A DNA stretch of 64,000 nucleotides, from NCBI RefSeq assembly GCF_020740795.1, contig NC_067312.1, forward strand, positions 61,046,405 to 61,110,404, given 5' to 3'. Positions 51,101-55,893 of this stretch are shown here, one piece after another. How positions within the stretch are numbered: position 1 is the first letter of the stretch; each line of letters opens with the position of its first letter. Origin of the DNA: Apus apus. Taxonomy: Eukaryota > Chordata > Aves > Apodiformes > Apodidae. The notes under the pieces are model-generated. The model had not been told where the DNA came from. It was given only the letters and a program-made list of their open reading frames with translations, and made no database searches. The position numbers and the translations under genes are program-made.

Positions 51101-53626
51101 TGGTAAGTAAAATAAAAACAGCAATGTATTTGATAATTGTAAAAACCACATTTGTCTGTATCTGTCTTTATGGAAAAGTTGTTGTAGGAAGTAATTTTAA
51201 TATTAGCAGTAAAATACCTTACACTCTCCTGGATGAGTGCACCAGTGGGAATATAAAAACATTATTGAGAAATCATTTAGTACTCTGTCTAAAAGATGGG
51301 TTTCATGAACATGAGCACCTTCCTTGGCATCTTTGCACCACAAGTGCAACCCCTGACAGCCAGGCACCTGTAATTTCTGTTCCTTTTTAAAAGATTCTGA
51401 GCAACTCTGGCTTGTAGTGGCTAGCATGTTGACAAGACAGTAGCTGTAACAATTTCAAAACTACAAGTTTTGCACTGTTATGAGATACAGTTTTGCAAAA
51501 TGTGTCTACACCCTTCAGTTCAAAGTATCTGTGGCTGTACTCAGAAATCAGAAAGGCCTCACTCAAAATTTATCAATTAGGTGTTAGACCAAATCACGGT
51601 TCTATAAAGATGGCACTGGGGACCTGCAGATACATTTTCTGTTTGGAGAATGTGAAGGTCATGCTTTGTCTGAACTGTTAAGTATTTCATTGCCTCTGTG
51701 AAAAGTCCTGTCCTCAGAAAAGCCCATGATTATAAAAAGGTTCCCTGAAGGTATGCATATGAATAAATACACCAAATTTTCTAAAAAATAATAATTCTTT
51801 ATGAGTATCTTGAACAAGCAGATATACAACTAAGATCTCATGTGGTAATTTTCAGAGTTGCTGTATTTGCAAAGTAGTGCATTTTTGCGTTCAAAGGTTG
51901 TCCAGTTCTGTGGCACTTTTTATACCAAGCACCATGTAATGTTTGAATGCTTTCTGTGTGTGCATGTATATATACCTACATACAGTATTACAAAAATGCT
52001 TTAGAAGAATTATTCCTAGAAGTATGCTTTTAGAGATGTAGTAAATAGTGGGGTTTCATTAATTTGATTACTAATATTTTGTTGCAGCAGGAAGGAAATG
52101 CATTTCAGTGTCTGAAATAAAGAATTAGGCTCAGAGGGAGCTTTGAACTCCTTGTAATTGAAGTATGGTGAAGACTTAAATGTATGTGTGATACTCATGC
52201 AATTTCTGAATGCAAATGTAGAGAACTCTTTGAACTACAAGTACAATGTACTGCATGCCACGTGTTAGGATTCATAGTGTCTAGTCTCAGACATACTGAG
52301 CTTTGTCCTGGTAATTGTAATCTTCATACATTTACTCCACTCATTTGGGGGGCATAGACATATTCAAATGAATGTGAAAACTAGCAAATTAAAAGTAACC
52401 TAAGTAGTGGAAACTTACAAGATATTTGGTGAAATAATTTAGGCAGACATTTCTTACAGGAAACATATGCCTTAAAATAACAAGCATTAGAGAGTTTGAA
52501 AAGAATCTGTTTCTGTTCAAGGTTTAATAGCTTACGATTACACAGGGTCAGGAAAAAGGATATGATTTTTTTTATATATACAGCTTGTAACTACTTAAGA
52601 ATACTGTAACTTCAGGATGCCTGATGTGAACTTGGGCTTATATATATGATACTGCAATACATGGACTGGTTGCAGTCAGCTGGGTTGCGGCATCAAAGTC
52701 ACTACTGTCTTGAATCATTAGACACATATGGAAATTAAAGTTAGTGTGAAATTGAAGTTAATGCTGTGTGTTTATTTAAATTACTTTGCCTTTCAGCTTT
52801 TGTCTGTCATGATAGTGGAGCAACTGTGCTAGCATATGCTCCAAAACATCAGCTGTTAATATCGGGAGGCAGAAAAGGCTTTACATGTATAATTGATCTT
52901 CGCCAAAAACAACAGCAACAGTTACTCCAGAGTCATGATTCTCCAGTCAAAGCAATTGCTGTTGATCCTACAGAAGAGTATTTTGTCACAGGATCTGCTG
53001 AAGGCAACATAAAGGTATTAATGAACGGGAGGGAGCAGAGATAAGGATGATGATGATGTTTAAATAGAATCTTGCCTAATTGTGGAATAGTTACGTCACA
53101 CATTTTGTATTTGTTCTCAACCCTGACTTTCACATTTTCTAATTTAATTAGGAAAAGTTAGTCTTACTTTGCAGTCCTCATTCTAGTTAGTCTTACCTTT
53201 AGTTAGTCCCTGTATATATTCCTTATTATAGAAAATGAATATTAATAGTCTATAACTCTGTCATTACAGATTGCTACATATCTTTTCTTTTACAGTTAGT
53301 GTCAGAAAAATTACTGAAAAATGTAATCCAGTTTATCCATTACTGGTGAATTTTAAGACAATGGTAATTATAACAGATTTGATGTTTTGATGCTTTTTCA
53401 GGTATGGAGTCTGTCTACATTTAGTCTTCTTCACACTTTCATCAATGAACATGCTCGACAGTCTCTCTTCAGAAACATTGGGACAGGAGTCATGCAAATT
53501 GAGACAGGACCAGCAAATCACATATTCTCCTGTGGTGCCGATGGAACAGTAAAGATGAGAATCTTGCCTGATAGATTCAGCCCTTTAAATGATGTGTTAA
53601 AAAATGATTTGAAATTTATGATCTAA
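2965..53626 (+). CDS. DMXL1: DMXL1 (Dmx-like 1, rabconnectin-3 family), 3' part of gene, 35 coding exons
   Basis: The spliced product matches vertebrate DMXL1, a very large WD-repeat protein related to yeast Rav1 and Drosophila Rbcn-3A. In that family it works with WDR7 and ROGDI to assemble the V-ATPase on endosomal and secretory membranes. Thirty-five exons join in one open frame of 8006 nt (2667 codons plus TAA at 53624-53626), all with GT donors and AG acceptors. The human protein is about 3027 residues, so roughly 380 N-terminal residues are off the left edge. Order in the product: end of the N-terminal WD region (exons 1-6), second WD region (exons 7-9), Rav1-like C-terminal homology (late exon 9 to exon 14), a long variable low-complexity linker (exon 15), conserved helical blocks (exons 16-24), and a C-terminal WD propeller (exons 26-35). 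The ending [15 protein letters not shown] separates it from DMXL2. Introns not listed separately hold nothing I recognise. Numbering below is relative to this window's product. Confidence 0.95.
3821..4074 (+). CDS. DMXL1: DMXL1 exon 2
   Basis: The acceptor is TTCTAG and the single G carried from exon 1 completes a Glu codon. The exon covers residues 71-155. After a variable acidic start it has [20 protein letters not shown] and the WD-like strand [20 protein letters not shown]. It ends in phase 0 at CAG with donor GTACTT. A second GT (GTGCAG) lies six bases upstream, so two donors six bases apart are possible. Confidence 0.94.
4170..4845 (+). CDS. DMXL1: DMXL1 exon 3
   Basis: This 676-nt exon lies only 95 bp after exon 2. 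It encodes residues 155-380 and includes [59 protein letters not shown] and [20 protein letters not shown]. These blocks are strongly diagnostic of DMXL1. A variable stretch lies between HHNAL and YSELILW, as in other family members. It ends in phase 1 with donor GTGAGT. Confidence 0.96.
5340..5461 (+). CDS. DMXL1: DMXL1 exon 4 (short form)
   Basis: The acceptor is TTTTCAG and a Gly codon is completed across the junction. Residues 380-420 include [20 protein letters not shown] and [10 protein letters not shown]. The strong donor GTAAGT at 5462 ends it in phase 0, and exon 5 then supplies KYVGEV as in the mammalian proteins I know. The open frame continues to 5492 for an alternative long form (next entry). 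Confidence 0.93.
5462..5492 (+). CDS. DMXL1: DMXL1 exon 4 extension (alternative donor)
   Basis: If the donor at 5462 is skipped, the frame stays open for [10 protein letters not shown] and one extra base, up to a weak donor GTTGAA at 5493. Beyond that the frame hits TGA. The extension is 31 nt, so on its own it breaks the frame. It only works when joined to the 143-nt exon at 5673-5815 (31 + 143 = 174 nt, 58 codons). Confidence 0.6.
5673..5815 (+). CDS. DMXL1: DMXL1 exon 4b, probable alternative cassette exon
   Basis: An AG at 5671-5672 precedes an open stretch that reads [20 protein letters not shown], continues through [13 protein letters not shown], and ends in phase 0 at AAT before donor GTGAGG. 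With the G from position 5492 the first codon is Gly, giving FGGQYLVG. Directly after the strong donor at 5461 the exon would be out of frame. The peptide looks like real folded protein rather than chance, but I cannot confirm it from memory in human DMXL1, so its status as constitutive or alternative is open. Confidence 0.65.
6048..6137 (+). CDS. DMXL1: DMXL1 exon 5
   Basis: The exon starts in phase 0 after TGAACAG and ends in phase 0 with donor GTAAGT. It encodes residues 421-450, beginning [20 protein letters not shown] and ending DAITEL. This is one of the best conserved blocks shared by DMXL1 and DMXL2. Confidence 0.95.
6442..6544 (+). CDS. DMXL1: DMXL1 exon 6
   Basis: The acceptor is TTTTTTAG. 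Residues 451-484 read [19 protein letters not shown] followed by a charged variable tail. It ends in phase 1 with donor GTAAAG. Confidence 0.93.
6545..8646 (+). other. DMXL1: DMXL1 intron 6
   Basis: This is 2.1 kb of AT-rich intron. I saw no exon, repeat family or RNA gene in it. Short open frames around 6.6-7.1 kb and 7.8-8.1 kb look like chance. Confidence 0.75.
8647..8763 (+). CDS. DMXL1: DMXL1 exon 7
   Basis: The acceptor is TTTTCTCAG. Residues 485-523 include [20 protein letters not shown] and [14 protein letters not shown], a WD-type strand conserved in the family. It enters and leaves in phase 1 with donor GTAAGC. Confidence 0.94.
8764..10013 (+). other. DMXL1: DMXL1 intron 7
   Basis: This 1.25-kb intron has no recognisable repeat. 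A short direct repeat (CTTGGTTACT twice, near 8917-8936) and a T-run at 9539-9549 are the only features. It ends in a T-rich tract before AG at 10012-10013. Confidence 0.75.
10014..10238 (+). CDS. DMXL1: DMXL1 exon 8
   Basis: Residues 524-598 start with a variable acidic stretch. Then come [37 protein letters not shown] and SA. It ends in phase 1 with a weak donor, GTTTGT. The second half matches the known DMXL1 block before [11 protein letters not shown]. Confidence 0.93.
10871..12568 (+). CDS. DMXL1: DMXL1 exon 9 (large exon)
   Basis: At 1698 nt this is the longest exon here. It encodes residues 599-1164. The first part is WD-like: [41 protein letters not shown] and [13 protein letters not shown]. 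Then come [20 protein letters not shown] and [21 protein letters not shown] Ser-rich linker follows. The Rav1-like homology then begins with [57 protein letters not shown] and [14 protein letters not shown]. It ends in phase 1 with donor GTAAGT. Acceptor TGATTTTAG gives Gly-His at the junction. Confidence 0.97.
13106..13216 (+). CDS. DMXL1: DMXL1 exon 10
   Basis: Residues 1165-1201 read [20 protein letters not shown] followed by [17 protein letters not shown], which is Rav1-like homology. It is phase 1 at both ends; the donor is GTAATT. Confidence 0.95.
13706..13727. repeat. Perfect 22-bp palindrome in intron 10
   Basis: The 22 bases centred on AGGCCT read the same on both strands with no mismatch and no spacer (half-site ATTTGATTAGG). 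It sits in the intron between exons 10 and 11 and is not part of any repeat I recognise. It could form a cruciform or bind a dimeric factor; nothing here shows which, if either. Confidence 0.9.
14456..14625 (+). CDS. DMXL1: DMXL1 exon 11
   Basis: It follows a long T-run (14412-14428) and the acceptor TATGTAG. Residues 1202-1258 include [20 protein letters not shown] and [15 protein letters not shown], core Rav1-like blocks. It ends in phase 0 with donor GTAAAC. Confidence 0.96.
15459..15556 (+). CDS. DMXL1: DMXL1 exon 12
   Basis: Residues 1259-1290 read [20 protein letters not shown] followed by [12 protein letters not shown], highly conserved across DMXL proteins. It ends in phase 2 inside an Arg codon; the donor is GTAGGA. 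Confidence 0.96.
16187..16352 (+). CDS. DMXL1: DMXL1 exon 13
   Basis: Residues 1291-1346 include [20 protein letters not shown] and [20 protein letters not shown], then LKDAVE. This is Rav1-like helical homology. It ends in phase 0 with donor GTAATA. Confidence 0.96.
17148..17397 (+). CDS. DMXL1: DMXL1 exon 14
   Basis: Residues 1346-1429 start [20 protein letters not shown] and include [20 protein letters not shown]. The middle ([16 protein letters not shown]) is variable, as in mammals. It ends in phase 1 with donor GTAAGA. Confidence 0.95.
17398..20100 (+). other. DMXL1: DMXL1 intron 14, contains a CR1 copy
   Basis: The 2.7-kb intron carries one sense-oriented CR1 fragment of about 1 kb (18.28-19.30 kb). 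The flanks are AT-rich, with no other feature seen. Confidence 0.85.
18279..19304 (+). mobile_element. CR1 non-LTR retrotransposon, 5'-truncated
   Basis: The fragment begins inside the reverse transcriptase region. It carries the GVPQG motif, then [17 protein letters not shown], then the catalytic FADDTK (a YxDD-type motif). After that come the typical C-terminal CR1 residues (CVLGCIKCG, then [20 protein letters not shown]). In-frame stops at 18496-18498 and 18880-18882 break the frame, so it is dead. The non-coding tail ends near 19300 in the CR1-type motif ATTCTATGATT. It is about 1 kb against roughly 4.5 kb for a full element, the usual 5' truncation. Confidence 0.92.
20101..21179 (+). CDS. 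DMXL1: DMXL1 exon 15 (large exon)
   Basis: Residues 1430-1789. It opens with [20 protein letters not shown] and [20 protein letters not shown], then [16 protein letters not shown] Ser-rich, weakly conserved linker of about 125 residues follows. Then come [40 protein letters not shown] and [18 protein letters not shown]. The linker is the part of the family that differs most between DMXL1 and DMXL2. It ends in phase 0 with donor GTATGT. Confidence 0.96.
21439..21630 (+). CDS. DMXL1: DMXL1 exon 16
   Basis: The acceptor is a T-run followed by AG. Residues 1790-1853 include [20 protein letters not shown] and [17 protein letters not shown]. It is phase 0 at both ends; the donor is GTGTGT. Confidence 0.95.
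22447..22523 (+). CDS. DMXL1: DMXL1 exon 17
   Basis: Residues 1854-1879 read [20 protein letters not shown] then DGHSY. The LAASLSA-IYQ-LCD block is shared with DMXL2. It ends in phase 2 with donor GTAAAG. Confidence 0.94.
22706..22833 (+). CDS. DMXL1: DMXL1 exon 18
   Basis: The acceptor is TTTCACAG and a split Ser codon is completed. Residues 1880-1921 include [20 protein letters not shown] and end [10 protein letters not shown]. The NQFTG and [10 protein letters not shown] blocks match the family. It ends in phase 1 with donor GTATCT. Confidence 0.94.
22834..24615 (+). other. DMXL1: DMXL1 intron 18, T-rich low-complexity tract
   Basis: This 1.8-kb intron has no interspersed repeat that I recognise. 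A T/G-rich tract runs from about 23740 to 23828, and a G-run of nine lies near 23067. The rest is AT-rich and featureless. Confidence 0.75.
24616..24864 (+). CDS. DMXL1: DMXL1 exon 19
   Basis: Residues 1922-2004 include [57 protein letters not shown] and IFGGGAH. It ends in phase 1 with the weak donor GTTAGT. Confidence 0.95.
24865..30448 (+). other. DMXL1: DMXL1 intron 19 (longest in window, 5.6 kb)
   Basis: The intron is AT-rich and nearly free of mobile elements apart from a short CR1 3' tail near 26.7 kb. Open frames near 25.2-25.8 kb (113 and 85 codons) show no splice context or family resemblance and look like chance. I saw no RNA gene. Confidence 0.8.
26655..26712 (+). mobile_element. 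CR1 3'-tail fragment
   Basis: About 58 bases resemble the end of avian CR1 elements: GGGGTTGGACCAGGTCCCTT, then CCAACC and an ATTCTAGGATTCTG terminus. The coding part is missing. Confidence 0.75.
30449..30612 (+). CDS. DMXL1: DMXL1 exon 20
   Basis: Residues 2005-2059. A Lys/Arg- and Ser-rich start ([20 protein letters not shown]) leads to [20 protein letters not shown] and a final Lys. The YKE-FIPPELS-WDYF-AK block is shared by DMXL1 and DMXL2. It ends in phase 0 with donor GTAATT. Confidence 0.95.
30613..31555 (+). other. DMXL1: DMXL1 intron 20
   Basis: This 0.94-kb AT-rich intron holds no feature that I recognise. Confidence 0.75.
31556..31692 (+). CDS. DMXL1: DMXL1 exon 21 (acidic)
   Basis: Residues 2060-2104. 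[20 protein letters not shown] is followed by [10 protein letters not shown], a strongly acidic patch that also exists in DMXL2. It then reads [10 protein letters not shown] and ends in phase 2 with donor GTCAGT. Confidence 0.93.
32019..32104 (+). CDS. DMXL1: DMXL1 exon 22
   Basis: Residues 2105-2133 read [20 protein letters not shown] then YPLAGHDLS, matching the family block SWALLHLTMVKLVLHN. It ends in phase 1 with donor GTAATA. Confidence 0.94.
32425..32740 (-). mobile_element. Older CR1, 3' piece (left part of split copy)
   Basis: It begins with the inverted CR1 end (AGAATCATGGAATGATTT) and runs through the CR1 3' UTR. It stops near CTTTCTTGTAAG, about where the CR1 consensus I recall would continue into GGTACTGGAAGG and then GGTCTCC. 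That continuation appears at about 35.69 kb, after another CR1, so this and the 35685-36700 fragment are probably one older insertion. Confidence 0.8.
32741..35684 (-). mobile_element. Long CR1 element with ORF1-esterase, endonuclease and RT remnants
   Basis: The 3' end is at the left, with the inverted tail ATAGAATCATAGAACTATTT. Reading on the minus strand from right to left, remnants of three regions follow. First is the ORF1 esterase-like region around 35.26-35.55 kb ([20 protein letters not shown]). Next is the endonuclease region around 34.3-34.98 kb ([15 protein letters not shown], then [17 protein letters not shown]). Last is the RT region at 33.1-33.8 kb ([55 protein letters not shown]). 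The region after [14 protein letters not shown] lacks the FADD motif, so the catalytic centre is lost. Frameshifts and stops throughout make it inactive. At about 2.9 kb it is one of the longer avian CR1 copies, most being a few hundred bases. Confidence 0.88.
35685..36700 (-). mobile_element. Older CR1, RT piece (right part of split copy)
   Basis: It starts at GGTCTCCAGAGCTCCTCTTC, a CR1 site internal to the 3' half, not an element end. It continues on the minus strand through the RT C-terminus ([20 protein letters not shown]) to earlier RT residues ([20 protein letters not shown]). The FADD motif is degraded. A short AT-rich insertion or rearrangement disrupts it near 36385-36450. It is more diverged than the element at 32741-35684, as expected for the older host copy. 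Confidence 0.82.
36908..37109 (+). CDS. DMXL1: DMXL1 exon 23
   Basis: Residues 2134-2200 include [35 protein letters not shown] and [18 protein letters not shown]. The GPPPNYI and GPA-LR-KA-LEPENTPFR pattern is typical of the family. It ends in phase 2 with donor GTGAGC. Confidence 0.95.
37110..38352 (+). other. DMXL1: DMXL1 intron 23
   Basis: This 1.2-kb AT-rich intron has no recognisable repeat or RNA gene. Opposed open frames at 38.02-38.37 kb (116 codons minus, 76 plus) look like chance. Confidence 0.7.
38353..38470 (+). CDS. DMXL1: DMXL1 exon 24
   Basis: Residues 2201-2240 include [20 protein letters not shown] and [15 protein letters not shown]. The [22 protein letters not shown] block is shared with DMXL2. 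It ends in phase 0 with donor GTTAGT. Confidence 0.95.
39730..39792 (+). CDS. DMXL1: DMXL1 exon 25, 63-nt in-frame cassette
   Basis: The exon is bounded by TTGGTGAAG and GTACAC, starts and ends in phase 0, and encodes 21 residues ([20 protein letters not shown] plus Lys). It follows CLNE and precedes [14 protein letters not shown]2 joins the flanking blocks almost directly, and human DMXL1 has, as I recall, a long isoform with a 21-residue addition. It is therefore probably an alternative exon. Confidence 0.8.
41032..42350 (-). mobile_element. CR1 non-LTR retrotransposon, 5'-truncated, antisense
   Basis: The inverted tail ATAGAATCATAGAACTATTT marks the 3' end at the left. On the minus strand it encodes RT segments: [15 protein letters not shown] (42.3 kb), [35 protein letters not shown] and [10 protein letters not shown] with the catalytic FADD motif. 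The C-terminal region ends near 41.44 kb. Frameshifts split these pieces. The coding and 3' UTR wording differ from the 18.3-kb copy, so it is a different CR1 subfamily. Confidence 0.9.
42792..42824. repeat. (AT)n and T-run
   Basis: An alternating AT stretch of about 15 bases, a short break, then 12 T. It lies 25-55 bases before exon 26 and may serve partly as its pyrimidine tract. Confidence 0.85.
42849..42935 (+). CDS. DMXL1: DMXL1 exon 26
   Basis: Residues 2262-2290 read [20 protein letters not shown] then IITAFAVNK. This is a signature block of both DMXL proteins. It is phase 0 at both ends; the donor is GTGAGT. Confidence 0.96.
43588..43709 (+). CDS. DMXL1: DMXL1 exon 27
   Basis: Residues 2291-2330 read [20 protein letters not shown], then [20 protein letters not shown]. 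It starts the C-terminal WD propeller. It ends in phase 2 inside a Gly codon with donor GTATAC. Confidence 0.96.
43825..43966 (+). CDS. DMXL1: DMXL1 exon 28
   Basis: Residues 2331-2378 include [40 protein letters not shown] and GRGASV. The first block is DMXL1-specific. It lies 115 bp after exon 27 and ends in phase 0 with donor GTAAGT. Confidence 0.96.
43967..48557 (+). other. DMXL1: DMXL1 intron 28 (4.6 kb)
   Basis: The intron is AT-rich, with A-rich stretches near 44.2-44.3 kb and one short CR1 tail at 47.41-47.46 kb. I saw no other repeat, exon or RNA gene. Confidence 0.8.
47408..47460 (+). mobile_element. CR1 3'-tail fragment
   Basis: ATGGTTGGACTCAATGATCT followed by AAAGGTCTTTTCCAA and a final AATTCTGTGA is the classic 3' end of a CR1 copy. 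It is about 53 bases long and has no coding part. Confidence 0.8.
48558..48618 (+). CDS. DMXL1: DMXL1 exon 29
   Basis: Residues 2379-2398 read [20 protein letters not shown]. It matches the family block around NVRRMTSHP. It ends in phase 1 with donor GTAAGC. Confidence 0.94.
48772..48812. repeat. (CAAA)n-type A-rich simple repeat
   Basis: Runs of A broken by single C, with three to four clean CAAA units, lie in intron 29. The tract is not bounded by a mobile element that I can recognise. Confidence 0.85.
49195..49322 (+). CDS. DMXL1: DMXL1 exon 30
   Basis: Residues 2399-2441 include [40 protein letters not shown] and NK. It is one WD blade, with the DGSVRMFEW strand. It ends in phase 0 with donor GTAACT. 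Confidence 0.97.
49497..49589 (+). CDS. DMXL1: DMXL1 exon 31
   Basis: Residues 2442-2472 read [20 protein letters not shown] then [11 protein letters not shown]. It is phase 0 at both ends; the donor is GTAAGC. This is a DMXL1-type WD blade. Confidence 0.96.
50051..50142 (+). CDS. DMXL1: DMXL1 exon 32
   Basis: Residues 2473-2502 include [20 protein letters not shown] and [10 protein letters not shown]. It ends in phase 2 with donor GTGAGA. Confidence 0.96.
50383..50676 (+). mobile_element. CR1 3'-end fragment, sense
   Basis: The copy is recognisable by CR1 3' segments: GGTCTTCTCCCTGGGATCCA, CAGGCTTCCTAGCGAGGTCG and GTAGGTCCCGTCCAACTGAA. It ends in ATATTCTGTCCTATTC, the short-repeat tail of one avian CR1 group. 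It is non-coding and lies in intron 32. Confidence 0.82.
51050..51102 (+). CDS. DMXL1: DMXL1 exon 33 (53 nt)
   Basis: Residues 2503-2520 read [18 protein letters not shown]. The NVCLWDTL strand is the family's WD signature. It ends in phase 1 with donor GTAAGT. Confidence 0.95.
51103..52796 (+). other. DMXL1: DMXL1 intron 33
   Basis: This 1.7-kb AT-rich intron contains short TG/TA stretches near 51.96 kb and nothing else that I recognise. Confidence 0.75.
52797..53014 (+). CDS. DMXL1: DMXL1 exon 34
   Basis: Residues 2521-2593 include [60 protein letters not shown] and SAEGNIK. A short Gln run (QKQQQQLLQ) replaces the mixed Gln/Arg of human DMXL1. It ends in phase 0 with donor GTATTA. Confidence 0.97.
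53402..53626 (+). CDS. DMXL1: DMXL1 last coding exon (exon 35) with stop
   Basis: Residues 2594-2667 then TAA. It reads [60 protein letters not shown] and [14 protein letters not shown]. The end matches DMXL1 and not DMXL2, which ends in a different tail after its RVLPN motif. The 3' UTR follows directly. Confidence 0.97.
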   Translation, partial: VWSLSTFSLLHTFINEHARQSLFRNIGTGVMQIETGPANHIFSCGADGTVKMRILPDRFSPLNDVLKNDLKFMI

Positions 53627-55007
53627 TGTTTTTCTCAGCACAGTGTATAACAACATTCCCATTCTGCCAGCCCTGAAACTGTTTTTCCTGAAACTAGCCA
53701 ACAAAGCAGATACACAATGATAGCTTGTGCCAGAAAGATGCGGGTTTTGATTTTTTTCTTTCCCCCTTTATATTTATTACCTGAAGCTTTTAGTCCTTGG
53801 TGCACTGATGCCTTAAACAGTAACAAGGTCCTTCAGATTTTGACCGTTGCCTAAAATGGAAGCTATACATTACTCTGAATTACATACTTACAATATTACT
53901 AAGATGTTGCTGTAGTGGTTTACTCTTCCTTTTGAGGTAGTTACATTCCCGCCTGGAGTGTACTATCTGGGCATGGCCTCTGCTTACATTCAACACCTGG
54001 CCGCCTTCTAATAGCAGGTCCATCCAGATGGAAACCTTGGATAATGTTCCTCTTTCACAATTGCAACTATAACTGTCTCTATTCTCAACTTGTTTAGTCA
54101 GCTGACAATAAAAATTTATACCTCTGTGTAGAAGAAACAGCCTGGATGAGTAGATACTCCTGGCCATGTGAGGCCCTGTCTGTCTCCATTCCTGGAATCC
54201 AGGCTTTTTACCTTTCTAAGTTGCCTGATCTCCGCTGATCTAGGGTATAAGAAACTGAAGGATGTTCTCTAACTTGTCTTCTGTTCTATAGCTTGAATCA
54301 CTGCCATCAGGATGGCAGGCTTACGTTTTAAAAACAAATATATTTTTAACCCCGAACACTCCCTTCACAAAAATATGTAAATACTAAGGGATATCTTCCT
54401 AGTAAAATAGTCGAGATTATGTGTGAAGTTTTAGTCTTGATCAAAAAGATAAAGGAAGATACTGCTTTAGGATATGGCACTAGAATTTCTTCAAAAATTA
54501 TTTATTTACGTGTCTGTAGAAGAAAAAAACCTAATTTATTTTTATTTTTTTTTCAGTAAGACCTTTATTTAGCCCAAAGATACTCAGTTCATTCTTAGCA
54601 CTTACATTCTTGTCTGCTTTTCCTAAGTACTTCAAAAAAGGAAAAAGGAAAAAAAGTTCAATAGCAAAGTACTTTAATTTTGTCAGTCTTTGTACTGTAT
54701 GTTTACATCTGGTGTAAAATGAAAGAAAACAAATTGAAAAGGGTAGATGGATTTATTTTTTTTTGCCAAAATATTAAACTGCATAACTTAAATGTTTGAC
54801 CAAATTATTAATGCACAAAGCCTTTACATTTTTTTTGTCAGCTAAAAACTGTTTCTGTAAGTTGTTTTGGTTTACTTTTCCTGACTTGAGAGCTTGACAA
54901 AGATTTAATTTGTAAATTAGATATGAGGCTGGATTACTTGAATGCCAATGGTGTAGTTTTTGCTAAAAGATATTTTGTGAAATATAGCACCAAGATACTA
55001 ACTGTAA

Positions 55008-55046
55008 AATAAACTTGTCACATTAGGAACTATGGGGATAAATAAA
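55008..55046 (+). terminator. DMXL1: Polyadenylation signals AATAAA (two)
   Basis: AATAAA at 55008-55013 and 55041-55046, the second within AAATAAAGC. Either could end the DMXL1 message about 1.4 kb after the stop codon. Confidence 0.65.
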
Positions 55047-55237
55047 GCTTATCAGAAATGAAGGGCTTGTAAAATGAACTTTGTAACATTCTCAGGATGC
55101 TTTTGTCTTAAGAATACAAAATAGTTTAAAAAGATTTTGTAAAATGTATTATGGTCATTTTAAATGTATGTTTCGCAAGTTGCAGTGCAAATACTATGAA
55201 GGTTTTTATGCACATAACCTGAATTTTCAAATTGTGC

Positions 55238-55353
55238 AATAAAAAGAATGTGAATAGTTTGCCGTGAAGAAATGCGACAGGTTTCAAACTGGTACAGCTG
55301 TTCAGTGATTCAATTGTAATTGTTCTTCCACAACACTTATAGACTGAAATAAA
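55238..55353 (+). terminator. DMXL1: Distal polyadenylation signals AATAAA (two)
   Basis: AATAAA at 55238-55243 (TGCAATAAAAAG) and at 55348-55353 (TGAAATAAAAAC). The first is followed within about 40 bases by TG-rich sequence. These would give a 3' UTR of about 1.6-1.75 kb. Confidence 0.6.
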
Positions 55354-55553
55354 AACTGATATCAAAACAGTTTAAGTACAGTGATGGACCAGAAAAGTGA
55401 CTGGCTAAATGGAGCAGCACCTCACAAAATACCCAATGCATATGTCATACCTGCTCAGTGGCCAAGTTTCTAATATTCCTTATTCTTACGAAAGAAGAAA
55501 AACAACAGCTAACAGTAAGCACAGTCCTTGAGAATCAGCTGAAACCCTGACTT

Positions 55554-55893
55554 TCATAGAATCATAGAATGGAGTGGGTTGGGTTGGAAGGGACCTTGAA
55601 AGATCATCTAGTTCCAATCCCTGAATGGGCAGGGACACCTCCCACTTTGAGCAAGCTGTTCTAAGTCCCATCCAACCTGGCCTTGAAAACTTCCAGGGAG
55701 GGAGCAGCTAGAAGTCCTTGTGCCAGTGTCTCAGCGCCCTCATAGTGAATAATTTCTTCATACTGTCTAACCTAAATTTACCCCCTCCCTGTTTAAAGCC
55801 ATTCCCCCTTGTCCTAGCACTATATGCCCTTAGAAAAAGTCCCTTCCCAGCTCTCTTGTAGTTCCTCTTCAGGTACTGGAAGGCCACTGCTTA
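55554..55893 (-). mobile_element. CR1 3' fragment, antisense
   Basis: The inverted tail CATAGAATCATAGAATGGAG is followed by GGGTTGGAAGGGACCTTGAA, AGATCATCTAGTTCCAATCC and the rest of the CR1 3' UTR, to AGGTACTGGAAGGCCACTGC. It is about 340 bases, with no RT, just past the DMXL1 polyadenylation sites. Confidence 0.92.

Larger units (their letters stand above)
53627..55370 (+). other. DMXL1: DMXL1 3' UTR
   Basis: About 1.4-1.7 kb of AT-rich sequence between the stop codon and the last cluster of polyadenylation signals. It has no repeats. A 95-codon antisense frame near 53.9-54.2 kb has no splice or start context and is taken as chance. Confidence 0.8.

Noticed and set aside
2965..53626. Assignment to the paralogue DMXL2
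   Set aside because: The C-terminal ending, the [20 protein letters not shown] block and the Ser-rich linker match DMXL1. DMXL2 has different residues at all three.
53880..54167. 95-codon antisense frame in the DMXL1 3' UTR
   Set aside because: No promoter, splice site or protein family is recognisable, and it lies wholly within the 3' UTR.
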